Assembly: GCA_030642525.1 (NCBI GenBank)
Contig: DAOWNO010000080.1
Location: 1-8,085 of the forward strand
Length of the DNA stretch: 8,085 nt
Source of the DNA: Candidatus Aegiribacteria sp.
GTDB lineage: Bacteria > Fermentibacterota > Fermentibacteria > Fermentibacterales > JCC-6
Reading direction: 5' to 3'
The translations under genes and the position numbers were made by a program. Within the stretch, counting starts at the first letter, position 1, and each line of letters opens with the position of its first letter. Under the pieces are notes generated by a model. That model was not told where the DNA came from, searched no databases, and saw nothing but the letters and a program-made list of their open reading frames with translations. Below are positions 1-7,048 of this stretch, in pieces.

Positions 1-318
1 GCCAGTCGAATCTCGAAAGAACAGATTCGAAAACTGAGGTTTTTCCAGCATAAGAGTTATGTATCGGTTGATTTCGCATCAAGAAAAGTTGAGGCTTTTC
101 GTGTTTCATCCGGGAATATCGTACCAATTTCAATCATTGTTGAAGAAGGCGACGCCCTTACTGCTGAACTTAATGATTTCCTGAAAGCCTGTGATACAGG
201 CTGTTCTCCGGCTGTTTCGGGGGAAGACGGTCTTATCGCTCTACGATCTGCCGGGATAATCTCGAGCCAGATACAGATAGCGACAGAAAATATTCTGAAG
301 GATCTGACTGGAGTATGA
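1..318 (+). CDS. Gfo/Idh/MocA-family oxidoreductase, C-terminal end (partial)
   Basis: The frame is open from base 1 to a TGA at 316-318 and gives the last 105 residues of a protein whose start lies outside the window. The segment SRISKEQIRKLRFFQ (from residue 2), then YVSVDFASRKVEAFRV, matches the C-terminal substrate domain of Gfo/Idh/MocA NAD(P)-dependent sugar dehydrogenases, where 'ASRIS..KIRKLRLFQ...YISVD' is typical. Its last codons overlap the lpxB start by 4 bases (ATGA). In many Gram-negative bacteria an enzyme of this family sits between lpxA and lpxB, and in some (GnnA type) it oxidises UDP-GlcNAc at C3 for making 3-amino lipid A precursors. That specific role is inferred from position; the Rossmann domain that would help identify it is not in the window. 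Confidence 0.8.
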   Translation, partial: ASRISKEQIRKLRFFQHKSYVSVDFASRKVEAFRVSSGNIVPISIIVEEGDALTAELNDFLKACDTGCSPAVSGEDGLIALRSAGIISSQIQIATENILKDLTGV

Positions 319-1415
319 ATCTCGTCATCTCAGCAGGTGACCCATCAGGTGATATCCGTGCCGGAGAACTTTACAGGAAACTTTCTACGATAGTTCCGGT
401 AAAAGCTTCCGGTCTGGGAGGCGGCAAACTTTCTGATGCGGGTGTGAATGTGCTGTTCGATCTTGAAGATTACTCCGTAATGGGTTTTGCTGAAGTGATC
501 TCTTCTCTGAACAGATTCCGCGATCTGAAAAATGCTATGAAATCACTTATCATCTCTGAAAAGCCGGATGCGGTTCTTCTGGTTGACTATCCGGGTTTTA
601 ATATTCCACTGGCTCAATGGGCAAAGAAAAAAGGTTTTAAAGTAATCTATTACATCTCTCCACAATTGTGGGCGTGGGGCAGAAGAAGGGTCAGAAAGAT
701 CCGAAACAGCGTTGATCTCATGATAACTCTCTTCGAATTCGAAGTGGAATTCTACAATCATCATGGAATCAGGGCTGTGTGCGCAGGACATCCCCTTGTA
801 GACGCGATTCCAGAACCTGCTGATTCGAAGCCTGAAGGAAATCTGGCTTTTCTTCCCGGAAGCAGGAAACAGGAAGTTGCCAGTCTTCTCGATCCGATGC
901 TTGATGCATACTCGATCCTTCGAAGCAATGGTATTATCCGGAACGTTTCTGTAGCTATGGCAGAATCCGTCCCTTCAAGATTGTATGACCGCGCCTTCAA
1001 TACAGAAGGAGTAACGCTGGTCAATTCTATCAGCGCTTCGCTTCAAAACGCTTCTGCTGCAATTGTATGTTCGGGCACTGCCACTCTGGAGACAGCGCTT
1101 TGGGGCATTCCATTCATCATTACATATAGAACTTCACGATTGACATATTTCGTCGCAAAGCTGCTGGTGCGAGGCGTGGACAGAATTGGTATGGCAAACA
1201 TAGTCTCAGGTAAAGATGTCGCACCTGAACTCATACAGAATAATGTTACACCGGAGCGCATCGCGGAGCAGATCGTTCCTTTGCTGTCCGAATCGTTCGC
1301 TCGAGAAAGATCGCTTTCGGATCTTGAATCCGTACGTGAAGCCCTTGGTGAACACGGCGCAGCGGAAAGAGCAGCAAGTATTCTCTACAATGAAATCGAA
1401 CATGAAAACACCTGA
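315..1415 (+). CDS. lpxB: Lipid-A-disaccharide synthase LpxB
   Basis: The 366-residue product is close to the family's usual length (about 380). LpxB, a GT19 glycosyltransferase at the inner membrane, joins UDP-2,3-diacylglucosamine and lipid X into the lipid A disaccharide. Visible family motifs in order are SAGDPSGD (6-13, usually aGE.SGD), GLGG (33-36), VMGFAEV (55-61), DYPGFN (91-96), YISPQLWAWG (113-122), LPGSR (180-184), SGTATLE (253-259), MANIVSG (293-299) and APELIQ (303-308). The ATG at 315 overlaps the preceding stop (ATGA); a GGAG lies directly before it and AAGGA at 298-302, so translation is probably coupled. The 3' end overlaps the next gene by 26 bases, or 14 if the later start is used. 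No broken motif is seen. Confidence 0.97.
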   Translation: MNLVISAGDPSGDIRAGELYRKLSTIVPVKASGLGGGKLSDAGVNVLFDLEDYSVMGFAEVISSLNRFRDLKNAMKSLIISEKPDAVLLVDYPGFNIPLAQWAKKKGFKVIYYISPQLWAWGRRRVRKIRNSVDLMITLFEFEVEFYNHHGIRAVCAGHPLVDAIPEPADSKPEGNLAFLPGSRKQEVASLLDPMLDAYSILRSNGIIRNVSVAMAESVPSRLYDRAFNTEGVTLVNSISASLQNASAAIVCSGTATLETALWGIPFIITYRTSRLTYFVAKLLVRGVDRIGMANIVSGKDVAPELIQNNVTPERIAEQIVPLLSESFARERSLSDLESVREALGEHGAAERAASILYNEIEHENT

Positions 1416-3276
1416 TCTGATCAAGCTCTCCCGGGTACTGGGACGCATTTTCATGAGGTTGATAGGCAGCTCATGGCGGATAATCTACGTATCACCGCGT
1501 GGTTTGAGGGCCGGACATATCAGAGGCAGATCAGTGTTTTTCGCATTCTGGCATGGAAGACAGCTTCCGTTCATTCATACGCATCGGAATGAGGGTATCA
1601 CTGTTCTCGTAAGTCAGAACAGGGATGGACAATATGTAACTAATGTTCTTCATTCAACGGGGTTTTCTACAGTTCGAGGTTCCAGCAGCAGGGGAGGCAT
1701 GAGAGCACTCGGTGAAATGGCCGGTAAACTCAGAAGTGGCATAGATTGCGCCATTACTCCGGATGGCCCAAGAGGTCCCGCAGAAAAAGTGAAGACGGGA
1801 ATTGCTCACATATCCAGGCTTGGAGGCAGACCTGTTGTTTCAATGGGAGCATCAGCCTGGCCTGCACTGCGTTTCTCCTCCTGGGACAGATTTCTGCTTC
1901 CACTGCCATTTGCGAGAGTCAGCGTGGTTGAGGGAAGACCTTTTCCACCAATGAAAAGGGGAGATGATCCCGATATCTGGCTGGACAGAATAGAAAGGGA
2001 GATTTCAAGAGTCACACACAGCGCTGATCTTCTTACATCACCATCCGCCCGTATACTCTGGTTTATCCTCAAATCCGCAGGCTGCTTTCTTCACATGCCG
2101 GCAATGCTGGCGCTTTATTTCAGATCATCGAGGGAAAGAGAGGAAAGACAGGGTTTCGTATCGGAAATATACAGTAACCCGGTATGGCTTCATGGATCAT
2201 CTCTTGGTGAACTGAACGGACTCCTTCCATTTGTATCGTATCTTGAAAAAAGAAACATACCGGTCTGGATAACATGTTTCACTCCTTCAGGCCGTTTATT
2301 CCTGGATAGAATGAACCTTCCGGGCAGTTTCAGCCCTCTGGATACACCACTATTTACACAGCGGTTCATTCAGCGAATAAAACCGAGGGCACTTATAATT
2401 ACCGAGACTGAAATATGGCCGAACACTATCCTTGAAGCTCTTGGATCCTGTATTCCATGTATGATTGTCAACGGAAGGCTCTCCAGACGAAGTTTCAGAG
2501 GTTATCGGATATTCAAACCACTATTCAGAAGAATGCTTTCATGCTTCTCAGGTATCCTGGCGAGAAGTATCAAAGATGCTGAATACTTTAAGTTACTTGG
2601 CGCGAATCCTGACAATATCACCGTGACATGTGACTCCAAGTCCTGCTCAGATCACGGTGATCCGCCGGGGAAATGGCGTAATATGCTGCAGACCGATTTG
2701 CCCGTTCTGGTCGCCGGCTCAACAAGAAAGGGAGAGGAAGAAACCATACTCAAAGCTTCTCGAAAGTCCGGGTATTTCCCTGTTCTGGCACCAAGACACC
2801 TTGAGCGAATTGATGAGGTATTGGATATCATGAAAGATCATGGATTTACTCCTGCGAAGTGGACAGAGCTTGCTGATTCAAAAGATACAGGATATTTTGA
2901 TAGTGTTATCCTTGATCTGCATGGCGTACTGGCAAGGTTTTATGGTGTGGGAAATGTCGCTTTTGTGGGAGGTACGCTTGTGCCTGTCGGAGGTCACAAT
3001 GTGCTTGAACCTCTTATGAGGGGAATACCCGTTATTGTTGGTCCGCATTACGAAAGCTTCAGTGGTATCATTGATGAAATATCCGCATCGGGAGCTGGTC
3101 ATATCATCGCATCATATGAAGAGTTAACAGATATACTTAAGACATTGAAGAGCGATTCTCCCGGAAAAGCATCCGTGCGAAGTTCACTGGAGAAGATTCG
3201 GAATGAAGTGTATGATCAGTTTGGATTGCTCCTTTTCAGATCAGGAGTTATTAATCATCTGGAGTATAATCAATGA
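1390..3276 (+). CDS. waaA: Fused DUF374 (LPLAT) acyltransferase + Kdo transferase WaaA/KdtA
   Basis: One uninterrupted 628-residue frame holds two enzymes. Residues 1-210 are a DUF374 lysophospholipid-acyltransferase-like domain: FWHGRQLPF (53-61), VSQNRDGQYV (74-83), VRGSSSRGG (95-103) and TPDGPRGP (123-130). This family includes LpxJ-type late lipid A acyltransferases. Residues 220-628 are a GT30 Kdo transferase: a hydrophobic helix (220-244, normally the N-terminal anchor of WaaA), WLHGSSLGE (266-274, E274 being the expected catalytic base), ITETEIWPN (337-345), VAGSTRKGEEE (441-451), APRH (467-470) and FVGGTLVPVGGHNVLEP (525-541). WaaA alone is usually about 425 residues, so the length agrees with a fusion. 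The frame is open back to 1216, but residues encoded before 1390 overlap lpxB and look unlike the family; ATG 1390 or ATG 1402 are the plausible starts. The usual GN.K.D motif is altered (TCDSKSCSD, 413-421). Confidence 0.93.
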   Translation: MKSNMKTPDLIKLSRVLGRIFMRLIGSSWRIIYVSPRGLRAGHIRGRSVFFAFWHGRQLPFIHTHRNEGITVLVSQNRDGQYVTNVLHSTGFSTVRGSSSRGGMRALGEMAGKLRSGIDCAITPDGPRGPAEKVKTGIAHISRLGGRPVVSMGASAWPALRFSSWDRFLLPLPFARVSVVEGRPFPPMKRGDDPDIWLDRIEREISRVTHSADLLTSPSARILWFILKSAGCFLHMPAMLALYFRSSREREERQGFVSEIYSNPVWLHGSSLGELNGLLPFVSYLEKRNIPVWITCFTPSGRLFLDRMNLPGSFSPLDTPLFTQRFIQRIKPRALIITETEIWPNTILEALGSCIPCMIVNGRLSRRSFRGYRIFKPLFRRMLSCFSGILARSIKDAEYFKLLGANPDNITVTCDSKSCSDHGDPPGKWRNMLQTDLPVLVAGSTRKGEEETILKASRKSGYFPVLAPRHLERIDEVLDIMKDHGFTPAKWTELADSKDTGYFDSVILDLHGVLARFYGVGNVAFVGGTLVPVGGHNVLEPLMRGIPVIVGPHYESFSGIIDEISASGAGHIIASYEELTDILKTLKSDSPGKASVRSSLEKIRNEVYDQFGLLLFRSGVINHLEYNQ

Positions 3277-4364
3277 AGAGACCTGACAGACTATTCAAGA
3301 AAATAGCATATCGAGAAGGATATTATGCCTGGCTTGGCTGGGCGCTGATGCCTTTCGGTTGGCTTTACGGTTCTTTGGCTGCACTTCGAAGAATATGGTT
3401 CGAATCGGGCAGAAGACAGCTCAGATTACCGGTTCCAGTCATAAGTATCGGAAATATCGAAGTTGGCGGAACCGGTAAAACCTCTGTCACTATCTGGCTT
3501 GCAAGAAGAATCGCGGGGATGGGTTATTCAGTCGCGGTCATTGCGCGAAATTTCGGCGAGAGAGAATCAGCCTGCAGAGTCAGACTGGACAATGATGATG
3601 TCAGGAAAGAGTTTACAGATGAAGTTCTGCTCATTGCGGAGAGTCTTCTCGGAAAAGCAAGGGTGTATGCCGGCAGATCCAAGACGGAAGCTTCTATTAG
3701 AGCATTTCGAGAAGAGAATCCGGACATTATCATAATCGATGATGGATTTCAGCACCTTAAACTGCACAGAGACATAGAACTCATCGTGCTTGATTTCTCG
3801 AACCCTTTTGGCCAGGGTGGAATTCTCCCCGCAGGAACACTCAGAGAATTCCCATCATTCATATCAAGAGCGGATCACATCTGGATTAACAGGATTGCGT
3901 CTGGAATGTCAGCTGAGTGGATAAAGCGAAGAGTTTCAGATTACAACTGGAAAGCTCCTGTACAGTTCAGCAGAATTCAGCCGACAGGCGTAAGGCTTGC
4001 ATCCGGCAGGAGACTGCCGGATATTCCTGAAGATCCGGTCCTTGCATTCTGCGGGATTGGAAAACCTGATAGTTTCCGGGACTCTCTTGAAGAAGCTGGT
4101 TTCACTGTCATGGAACTTGTGGTTTTCCCTGACCATCATGTTTATTCAAAAGAAGATATAGAACATCTGAAAGGTATGATGCATAAAAAACTGGCATCGG
4201 CATTGATAACAACGGAAAAGGATGCCGTGAAACTGAGCGGTATTGCCGATACTGATGACATACTGGTTCAAACCATGAACCTTGAGGTTGAGGGAGACAT
4301 ACCTGAACTTCTTAATGAGATTCAGAACACAATCATCAGGTTTCGAGAGCTTCGAGAAAGATAG
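3273..4364 (+). CDS. lpxK: Tetraacyldisaccharide 4'-kinase LpxK
   Basis: The 363-residue product is a membrane-anchored kinase that phosphorylates the 4' position of the lipid A disaccharide to give lipid IVA. The N-terminus has the family's hydrophobic segment (about 18-40). The P-loop region ISIGNIEVGGTGKTS (57-71) follows, with Ser where Pro is more usual. Then come DDGFQH (156-161), the LPAGTLRE segment (185-192), FPDHHVY (285-291) and TTEKDAVKL (313-321), all characteristic of LpxK. The ATG overlaps the waaA stop (ATGA at 3273-3276), and GGAG at 3261-3264 with an 8-base spacer gives a good ribosome binding site. The order lpxB-acyltransferase-waaA-lpxK forms an almost complete late Raetz-pathway block. 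Confidence 0.97.
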   Translation: MKRPDRLFKKIAYREGYYAWLGWALMPFGWLYGSLAALRRIWFESGRRQLRLPVPVISIGNIEVGGTGKTSVTIWLARRIAGMGYSVAVIARNFGERESACRVRLDNDDVRKEFTDEVLLIAESLLGKARVYAGRSKTEASIRAFREENPDIIIIDDGFQHLKLHRDIELIVLDFSNPFGQGGILPAGTLREFPSFISRADHIWINRIASGMSAEWIKRRVSDYNWKAPVQFSRIQPTGVRLASGRRLPDIPEDPVLAFCGIGKPDSFRDSLEEAGFTVMELVVFPDHHVYSKEDIEHLKGMMHKKLASALITTEKDAVKLSGIADTDDILVQTMNLEVEGDIPELLNEIQNTIIRFRELRER

Positions 4365-4368
4365 TATA

Positions 4369-5649
4369 ATGCAATTGACAGGTACAACCAGAACAGATGT
4401 ACTGATACTTGGCGCCGGGATGGCGGGAATGACATGCGCTCTCGCTCTTCCTGAAGACCTTGATATCCTTCTTGTGAGTAAGATTCCAATTCCCACGGGA
4501 AGTACTTTCCTTGCACAGGGAGGGCTTGCAGCAGCCGTATCCGAAGATGACAGTTTTCAGCTACATTTGAGAGATACTGTAATTGCGGGCGCAGGCCTCG
4601 TCGATGAAGAAGTTGCAATCGATATTATTGAAAGCGGTCCGCGACTGGTAAAACAGTTATCACGGTGGGGTGCTGTTCTTGAAGGGGCCGGCGGATCCGG
4701 TAAGGGAGGGATCGAAGGCGGACACAGTATCAGGCGTATACTTCATCACAAAGACAGAACGGGTAGATTAATCAGTGAAGTACTCTGTGACAGATGCGAA
4801 GAAAGAAAGAACATTTCATTACTGCAACCCGCTTTTGCTGTTAACCTTCTTACAGCTTCTCGAGAGATGCCTGGTCAGGTTGAAAATGCCAGAGACAGAT
4901 GTCTCGGTGCTCATATCCTGAGCGATGGCAGAATTTCCACTGTTCTAGCCGGGGAAACTATCATAGCAACAGGAGGGGCAGGGAAAGTTTACAGATATAC
5001 TTCAAATCAGGATTCAGCCACCGGAGATGGCATAGCAATGGCTTGCAGGGCCGGGCTTCCGATTCGAAATATGGAATTTTACCAGTTTCACCCAACATGC
5101 CTGTTTCATCCTGATAAGAGAAATTTCCTGATAACCGAAGCTCTCAGAGGTGAGGGAGCTATTCTACTTAACCTTGAAGGTCATAGATTCATGAAAAACT
5201 ACGACTCTGAGAGAATGGAGCTTGCGCCAAGAGATGTTGTAGCCAGAGCTATTGACTCAGAAATGAAACGACTTGGAAATGACCATGTTCTTCTTGATGC
5301 CACCCACCTTGGTCGGGAAAAGCTGGAAGAATCATTTCCGGAAATAACTGAAGGAGTCACTTCAGTCGGCATTATTCCCTGGCTTGAACCGATACCTGTA
5401 GTTCCCGCAGCTCACTACTGTGTTGGCGGAATAGACGCATCTACTGACGGCAGTACTGCTATGAATGGCCTGAGAGCTATTGGAGAGGTGTCGTGCACCG
5501 GTTTTCACGGCGCCAACCGTCTTGCCAGCAACAGTCTGCTTGAAGCAGGTGTTATGGGATTAAAAGCTGCTGACTCTATTCCTGACACTGCAATGAAACC
5601 GGACAAATTCTCTGCCAGAGACTGGACATACGGACGCGCTGACCATTGA
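4369..5649 (+). CDS. nadB: L-aspartate oxidase NadB, FAD/catalytic part
   Basis: These 426 residues carry the FAD-binding and capping domains of L-aspartate oxidase, which oxidises aspartate to iminoaspartate for quinolinate and NAD synthesis. Motifs are the dinucleotide fold LILGAGMAG (12-20), STFLAQGGLA (45-54), EGGHSIRR (116-123) with KDRTG (128-132), QFHPT (239-243), RGEGA (260-264), PRDVVARA (287-294), VPAAHYCVGG (345-354) and GANRLASNSLLE (381-392). The HS..R.LH..D.TG pattern fits NadB better than succinate dehydrogenase. The start is ATG 4369, four bases after the lpxK stop; the frame is open upstream into lpxK but that part is not NadB-like. The protein stops about 100 residues short of the usual 510-540. 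The missing helical C-terminal domain is encoded immediately downstream in another frame, overlapping at TTGA. Confidence 0.95.
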   Translation: MQLTGTTRTDVLILGAGMAGMTCALALPEDLDILLVSKIPIPTGSTFLAQGGLAAAVSEDDSFQLHLRDTVIAGAGLVDEEVAIDIIESGPRLVKQLSRWGAVLEGAGGSGKGGIEGGHSIRRILHHKDRTGRLISEVLCDRCEERKNISLLQPAFAVNLLTASREMPGQVENARDRCLGAHILSDGRISTVLAGETIIATGGAGKVYRYTSNQDSATGDGIAMACRAGLPIRNMEFYQFHPTCLFHPDKRNFLITEALRGEGAILLNLEGHRFMKNYDSERMELAPRDVVARAIDSEMKRLGNDHVLLDATHLGREKLEESFPEITEGVTSVGIIPWLEPIPVVPAAHYCVGGIDASTDGSTAMNGLRAIGEVSCTGFHGANRLASNSLLEAGVMGLKAADSIPDTAMKPDKFSARDWTYGRADH

Positions 5650-5966
5650 AGGAAAACGTACTCGTCGATTATGCGTGGGCAGCCCTTAGAAACGTGATGT
5701 GGGATTACGTAAGTATAGTCAGAACGGACAGAAAACTTCACAGAGCACTGAGAATAATTGATGTTCTGTCAGACGAGATAGAAGAGGATTACTGGTCTCA
5801 TCTTCCAACTGTGGAACTCCTTGAATTGAGGAACATCTGTACTGTCAGCAGGGCTATAGTCAGATCGGCATTGCGAAGGAGGGAAAGCCGGGGTCTTCAC
5901 TATACTCTTGACTGTCCCGGACAAAAACATCCTCCAAGAGACACCATTCTTAAGATACAGCTATGA
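5646..5966 (+). CDS. nadB: NadB C-terminal helical domain, separate frame (split or frameshifted nadB)
   Basis: This 106-residue frame encodes the C-terminal domain normally fused to NadB. It shows LRNVMWDYVSIVRT (14-27), then LLELRNICTVSRAIVRSAL (58-76), then RRRESRGLHYTLDCP (77-91). These match the flavoprotein C-terminal domain, including the ESRG-H-Y-T-DYP signature. The only start that keeps the whole domain is TTG at 5646, overlapping the previous stop (TTGA). GTG 5694 and ATG 5697 lie inside the conserved core. Joined to the upstream piece the total is 532 residues, a normal NadB length. A single -1 shift at 5646 (as if one T were missing) makes one continuous reading, CAT TTG AAG. Either nadB is truly two coupled chains, or there is a one-base deletion in the genome or assembly. 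No canonical slippery heptamer is visible. Confidence 0.9.
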   Translation: MKENVLVDYAWAALRNVMWDYVSIVRTDRKLHRALRIIDVLSDEIEEDYWSHLPTVELLELRNICTVSRAIVRSALRRRESRGLHYTLDCPGQKHPPRDTILKIQL

Positions 5967-6478
5967 GAATTAACAATATTGCTTTCTTATTACTTGTTGT
6001 GCTTGCACTTGCGGGTTGCAGAACTGTTCCGGTGTACCGTGGTGACGGAGTTCATTGTACGGGCGGCTACTGGTCTGAAATATCATCCACCGGAAGTGGT
6101 CCAAGATCATCAATAGACAATAGAATGTTGGATGAAATTGATTCATGGATGGGTACTCCATATCTGTATGGCGGCAACAACAGATCTGGAGTAGACTGTT
6201 CTGCATTCACCCAGTTTGTTTACAGAGCTGTTGATATCGAAATACCCAGAACAGCTAGTCAGCAGGCAGCATCATCAGAAAACGTCAATCCCTCGGAACT
6301 CAAGTTTGGAGATCTTCTGTTTTTCAATACATCAGGTTCAGGTGTTTCACATGTCGGGATTTTTATCGGAAACGGCTTCTTTGTTCACTCATCCAGCAGC
6401 AGGGGAGTTGTAAGGGAATCACTCTCCAAGGAATATTATGCAAGCAGAATTGTATCTGCGGGAAGGTTTCTTAAATGA
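5963..6478 (+). CDS. NlpC/P60 family lipoprotein (peptidoglycan endopeptidase)
   Basis: The 171-residue protein begins with a lipoprotein signal peptide: charged start, hydrophobic run 6-15, lipobox LAGC ending at Cys19. After a linker comes an NlpC/P60 domain of about 120 residues: WMGTPYLYGG (62-71), GVDCSAFTQFVYR (76-88) with the nucleophile Cys79, FGDLLFF (105-111), VSHVGIFIG (118-126) with His120, and His132 as the third polar residue. Enzymes of this fold (as E. coli Spr/MepS and NlpC) cleave peptide bonds in peptidoglycan stems. The protein should be anchored at the outer or inner membrane facing the periplasm. Arg20 and Thr21 at +2/+3 are not the Asp retention signal of E. coli, which would favour the outer membrane if that rule holds here. 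The start overlaps the previous stop by ATGA. Confidence 0.95.
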   Translation: MRINNIAFLLLVVLALAGCRTVPVYRGDGVHCTGGYWSEISSTGSGPRSSIDNRMLDEIDSWMGTPYLYGGNNRSGVDCSAFTQFVYRAVDIEIPRTASQQAASSENVNPSELKFGDLLFFNTSGSGVSHVGIFIGNGFFVHSSSSRGVVRESLSKEYYASRIVSAGRFLK

Positions 6479-6909
6479 TTATTCTGCTCTTCTTCTCTCT
6501 TGGTATTTTTCAAATCCAATCTGAATTCACCCCTGTCAGCGGTTTCTCCGATCTCGATGACTTTACCACACCCACAGGATTCGGTCTGCTTCTTGTACTG
6601 GGAGACGACACAACCGCTAATCAGTCTATGGCGGAACAGATTCTCATCTCGATAGACAGCCTCCCTGAGTACGCTTCAGTCGATCTCTGGTGTATTGCCC
6701 CCGATGCTTCAGGTTACGTGGAAGTGGCTGATTTATCAGGGTATTACAATGGGTATCCGTCTATTGTAATTCTTGTAGGTCATTGCGGTTTCCTTGAACT
6801 TGACCCTCAGTATCTTACTTCTGAAATAATTGACTCATGGTTCACATGGGGAGACCCGGACAGCAGAATAACCGGTATATGTAACTTCTGCAGACGATGT
6901 AATCCCTGA
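6475..6909 (+). CDS. Small exported protein of unknown function, 3' end probably frameshifted
   Basis: The 144-residue product is not recognised. It starts with a hydrophobic stretch (MIILLFFSLGIFQIQS) that looks like a short signal peptide, and the rest is acidic and rich in aromatic residues. The start is well supported: ATG overlaps the NlpC stop (ATGA), and GGAAGG at 6461-6466 is 8 bases upstream. The segment GLLLVLGDDTTANQSMAEQI followed by SVDLWCIAP and YPSIVILVG suggests alternating strand/helix with a Pro before a strand, loosely like a thioredoxin fold without the CxxC pair; this is only a guess. The last dozen residues (…CNFCRRCNP) change abruptly in character, and coding-looking sequence continues in two other frames to about 6986. 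The annotated end is therefore probably not the ancestral one. Confidence 0.6.
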   Translation: MIILLFFSLGIFQIQSEFTPVSGFSDLDDFTTPTGFGLLLVLGDDTTANQSMAEQILISIDSLPEYASVDLWCIAPDASGYVEVADLSGYYNGYPSIVILVGHCGFLELDPQYLTSEIIDSWFTWGDPDSRITGICNFCRRCNP

Positions 6910-6986
6910 TATCTCGGAGGACAATGTAACGAATGGCTGGTCGTGGTTTCACCGTTGCGGGTGTTGTTATCGCTGATGCTGAATGA
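6872..6986 (+). pseudogene. Out-of-frame continuation of the 6475 gene (two apparent +1 shifts)
   Basis: Shifting the reading by +1 near 6875-6890 gives ...VYVTSADDVIPDISEDNV.. followed by TNGWSW, acidic like the upstream protein. A second +1 shift near 6940-6950 gives FTVAGVVIADAE ending in TGA at 6984-6986. Neither piece has a convincing start of its own. Together they would extend the upstream protein to about 168 residues and end just before the terminator-like hairpin. This pattern fits a gene with two single-base insertions, from real decay or assembly error. The evidence is composition and placement only. Confidence 0.4.
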
Positions 6987-7002
6987 CTGCGGGTATGATG
7001 TA

Positions 7003-7028
7003 AAGGGGAGACAGAAATGCCTCCCCTT
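7003..7028. terminator. Hairpin between convergent genes, possible bidirectional terminator
   Basis: AAGGGGAG (7003-7010) pairs perfectly with CTCCCCTT (7021-7028) around a 10-base loop. It lies just past the plus-strand operon and just past the stop of the minus-strand RRM gene. Neither side has a clear run of T, so termination strength is uncertain; position is the main support. Confidence 0.55.
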
Positions 7029-7048
7029 ATAACTAGAGTAAAATTAAG

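Noticed and set aside
1216..1389. Upstream extension of the acyltransferase-WaaA frame to an ATG at 1216
   Set aside because: This stretch overlaps lpxB's conserved 3' end, encodes a basic Ser/Arg-rich sequence unlike the family, and ATG 1390 or 1402 gives the normal N-terminus.
543..1454. Several antisense open frames across lpxB
   Set aside because: They lie opposite strongly conserved LpxB motifs and look like shadows of its codon pattern.
5640..5652. Programmed -1 frameshift in nadB
   Set aside because: The site GACCATTGA has no X-XXY-YYZ slippery heptamer, and no strong downstream structure was noticed; reinitiation or a one-base deletion fits better.
1681..6407. A 16-base identical repeat at 1681-1696 and 6392-6407
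   Set aside because: Both copies encode a Ser-Ser-Arg-Gly stretch in unrelated genes in normal codons; a single chance match is the simplest explanation.
6884..6909. CNFCRRC as a metal or redox cysteine motif
   Set aside because: It occurs where the frame seems shifted, so the cysteines are probably an out-of-frame product.
6916..6986. A 17-codon ORF (ATG 6933) behind a GGAGG at 6916-6920
   Set aside because: It is short, the spacer is 12 bases, and its sequence is better explained as the shifted tail of the upstream gene.
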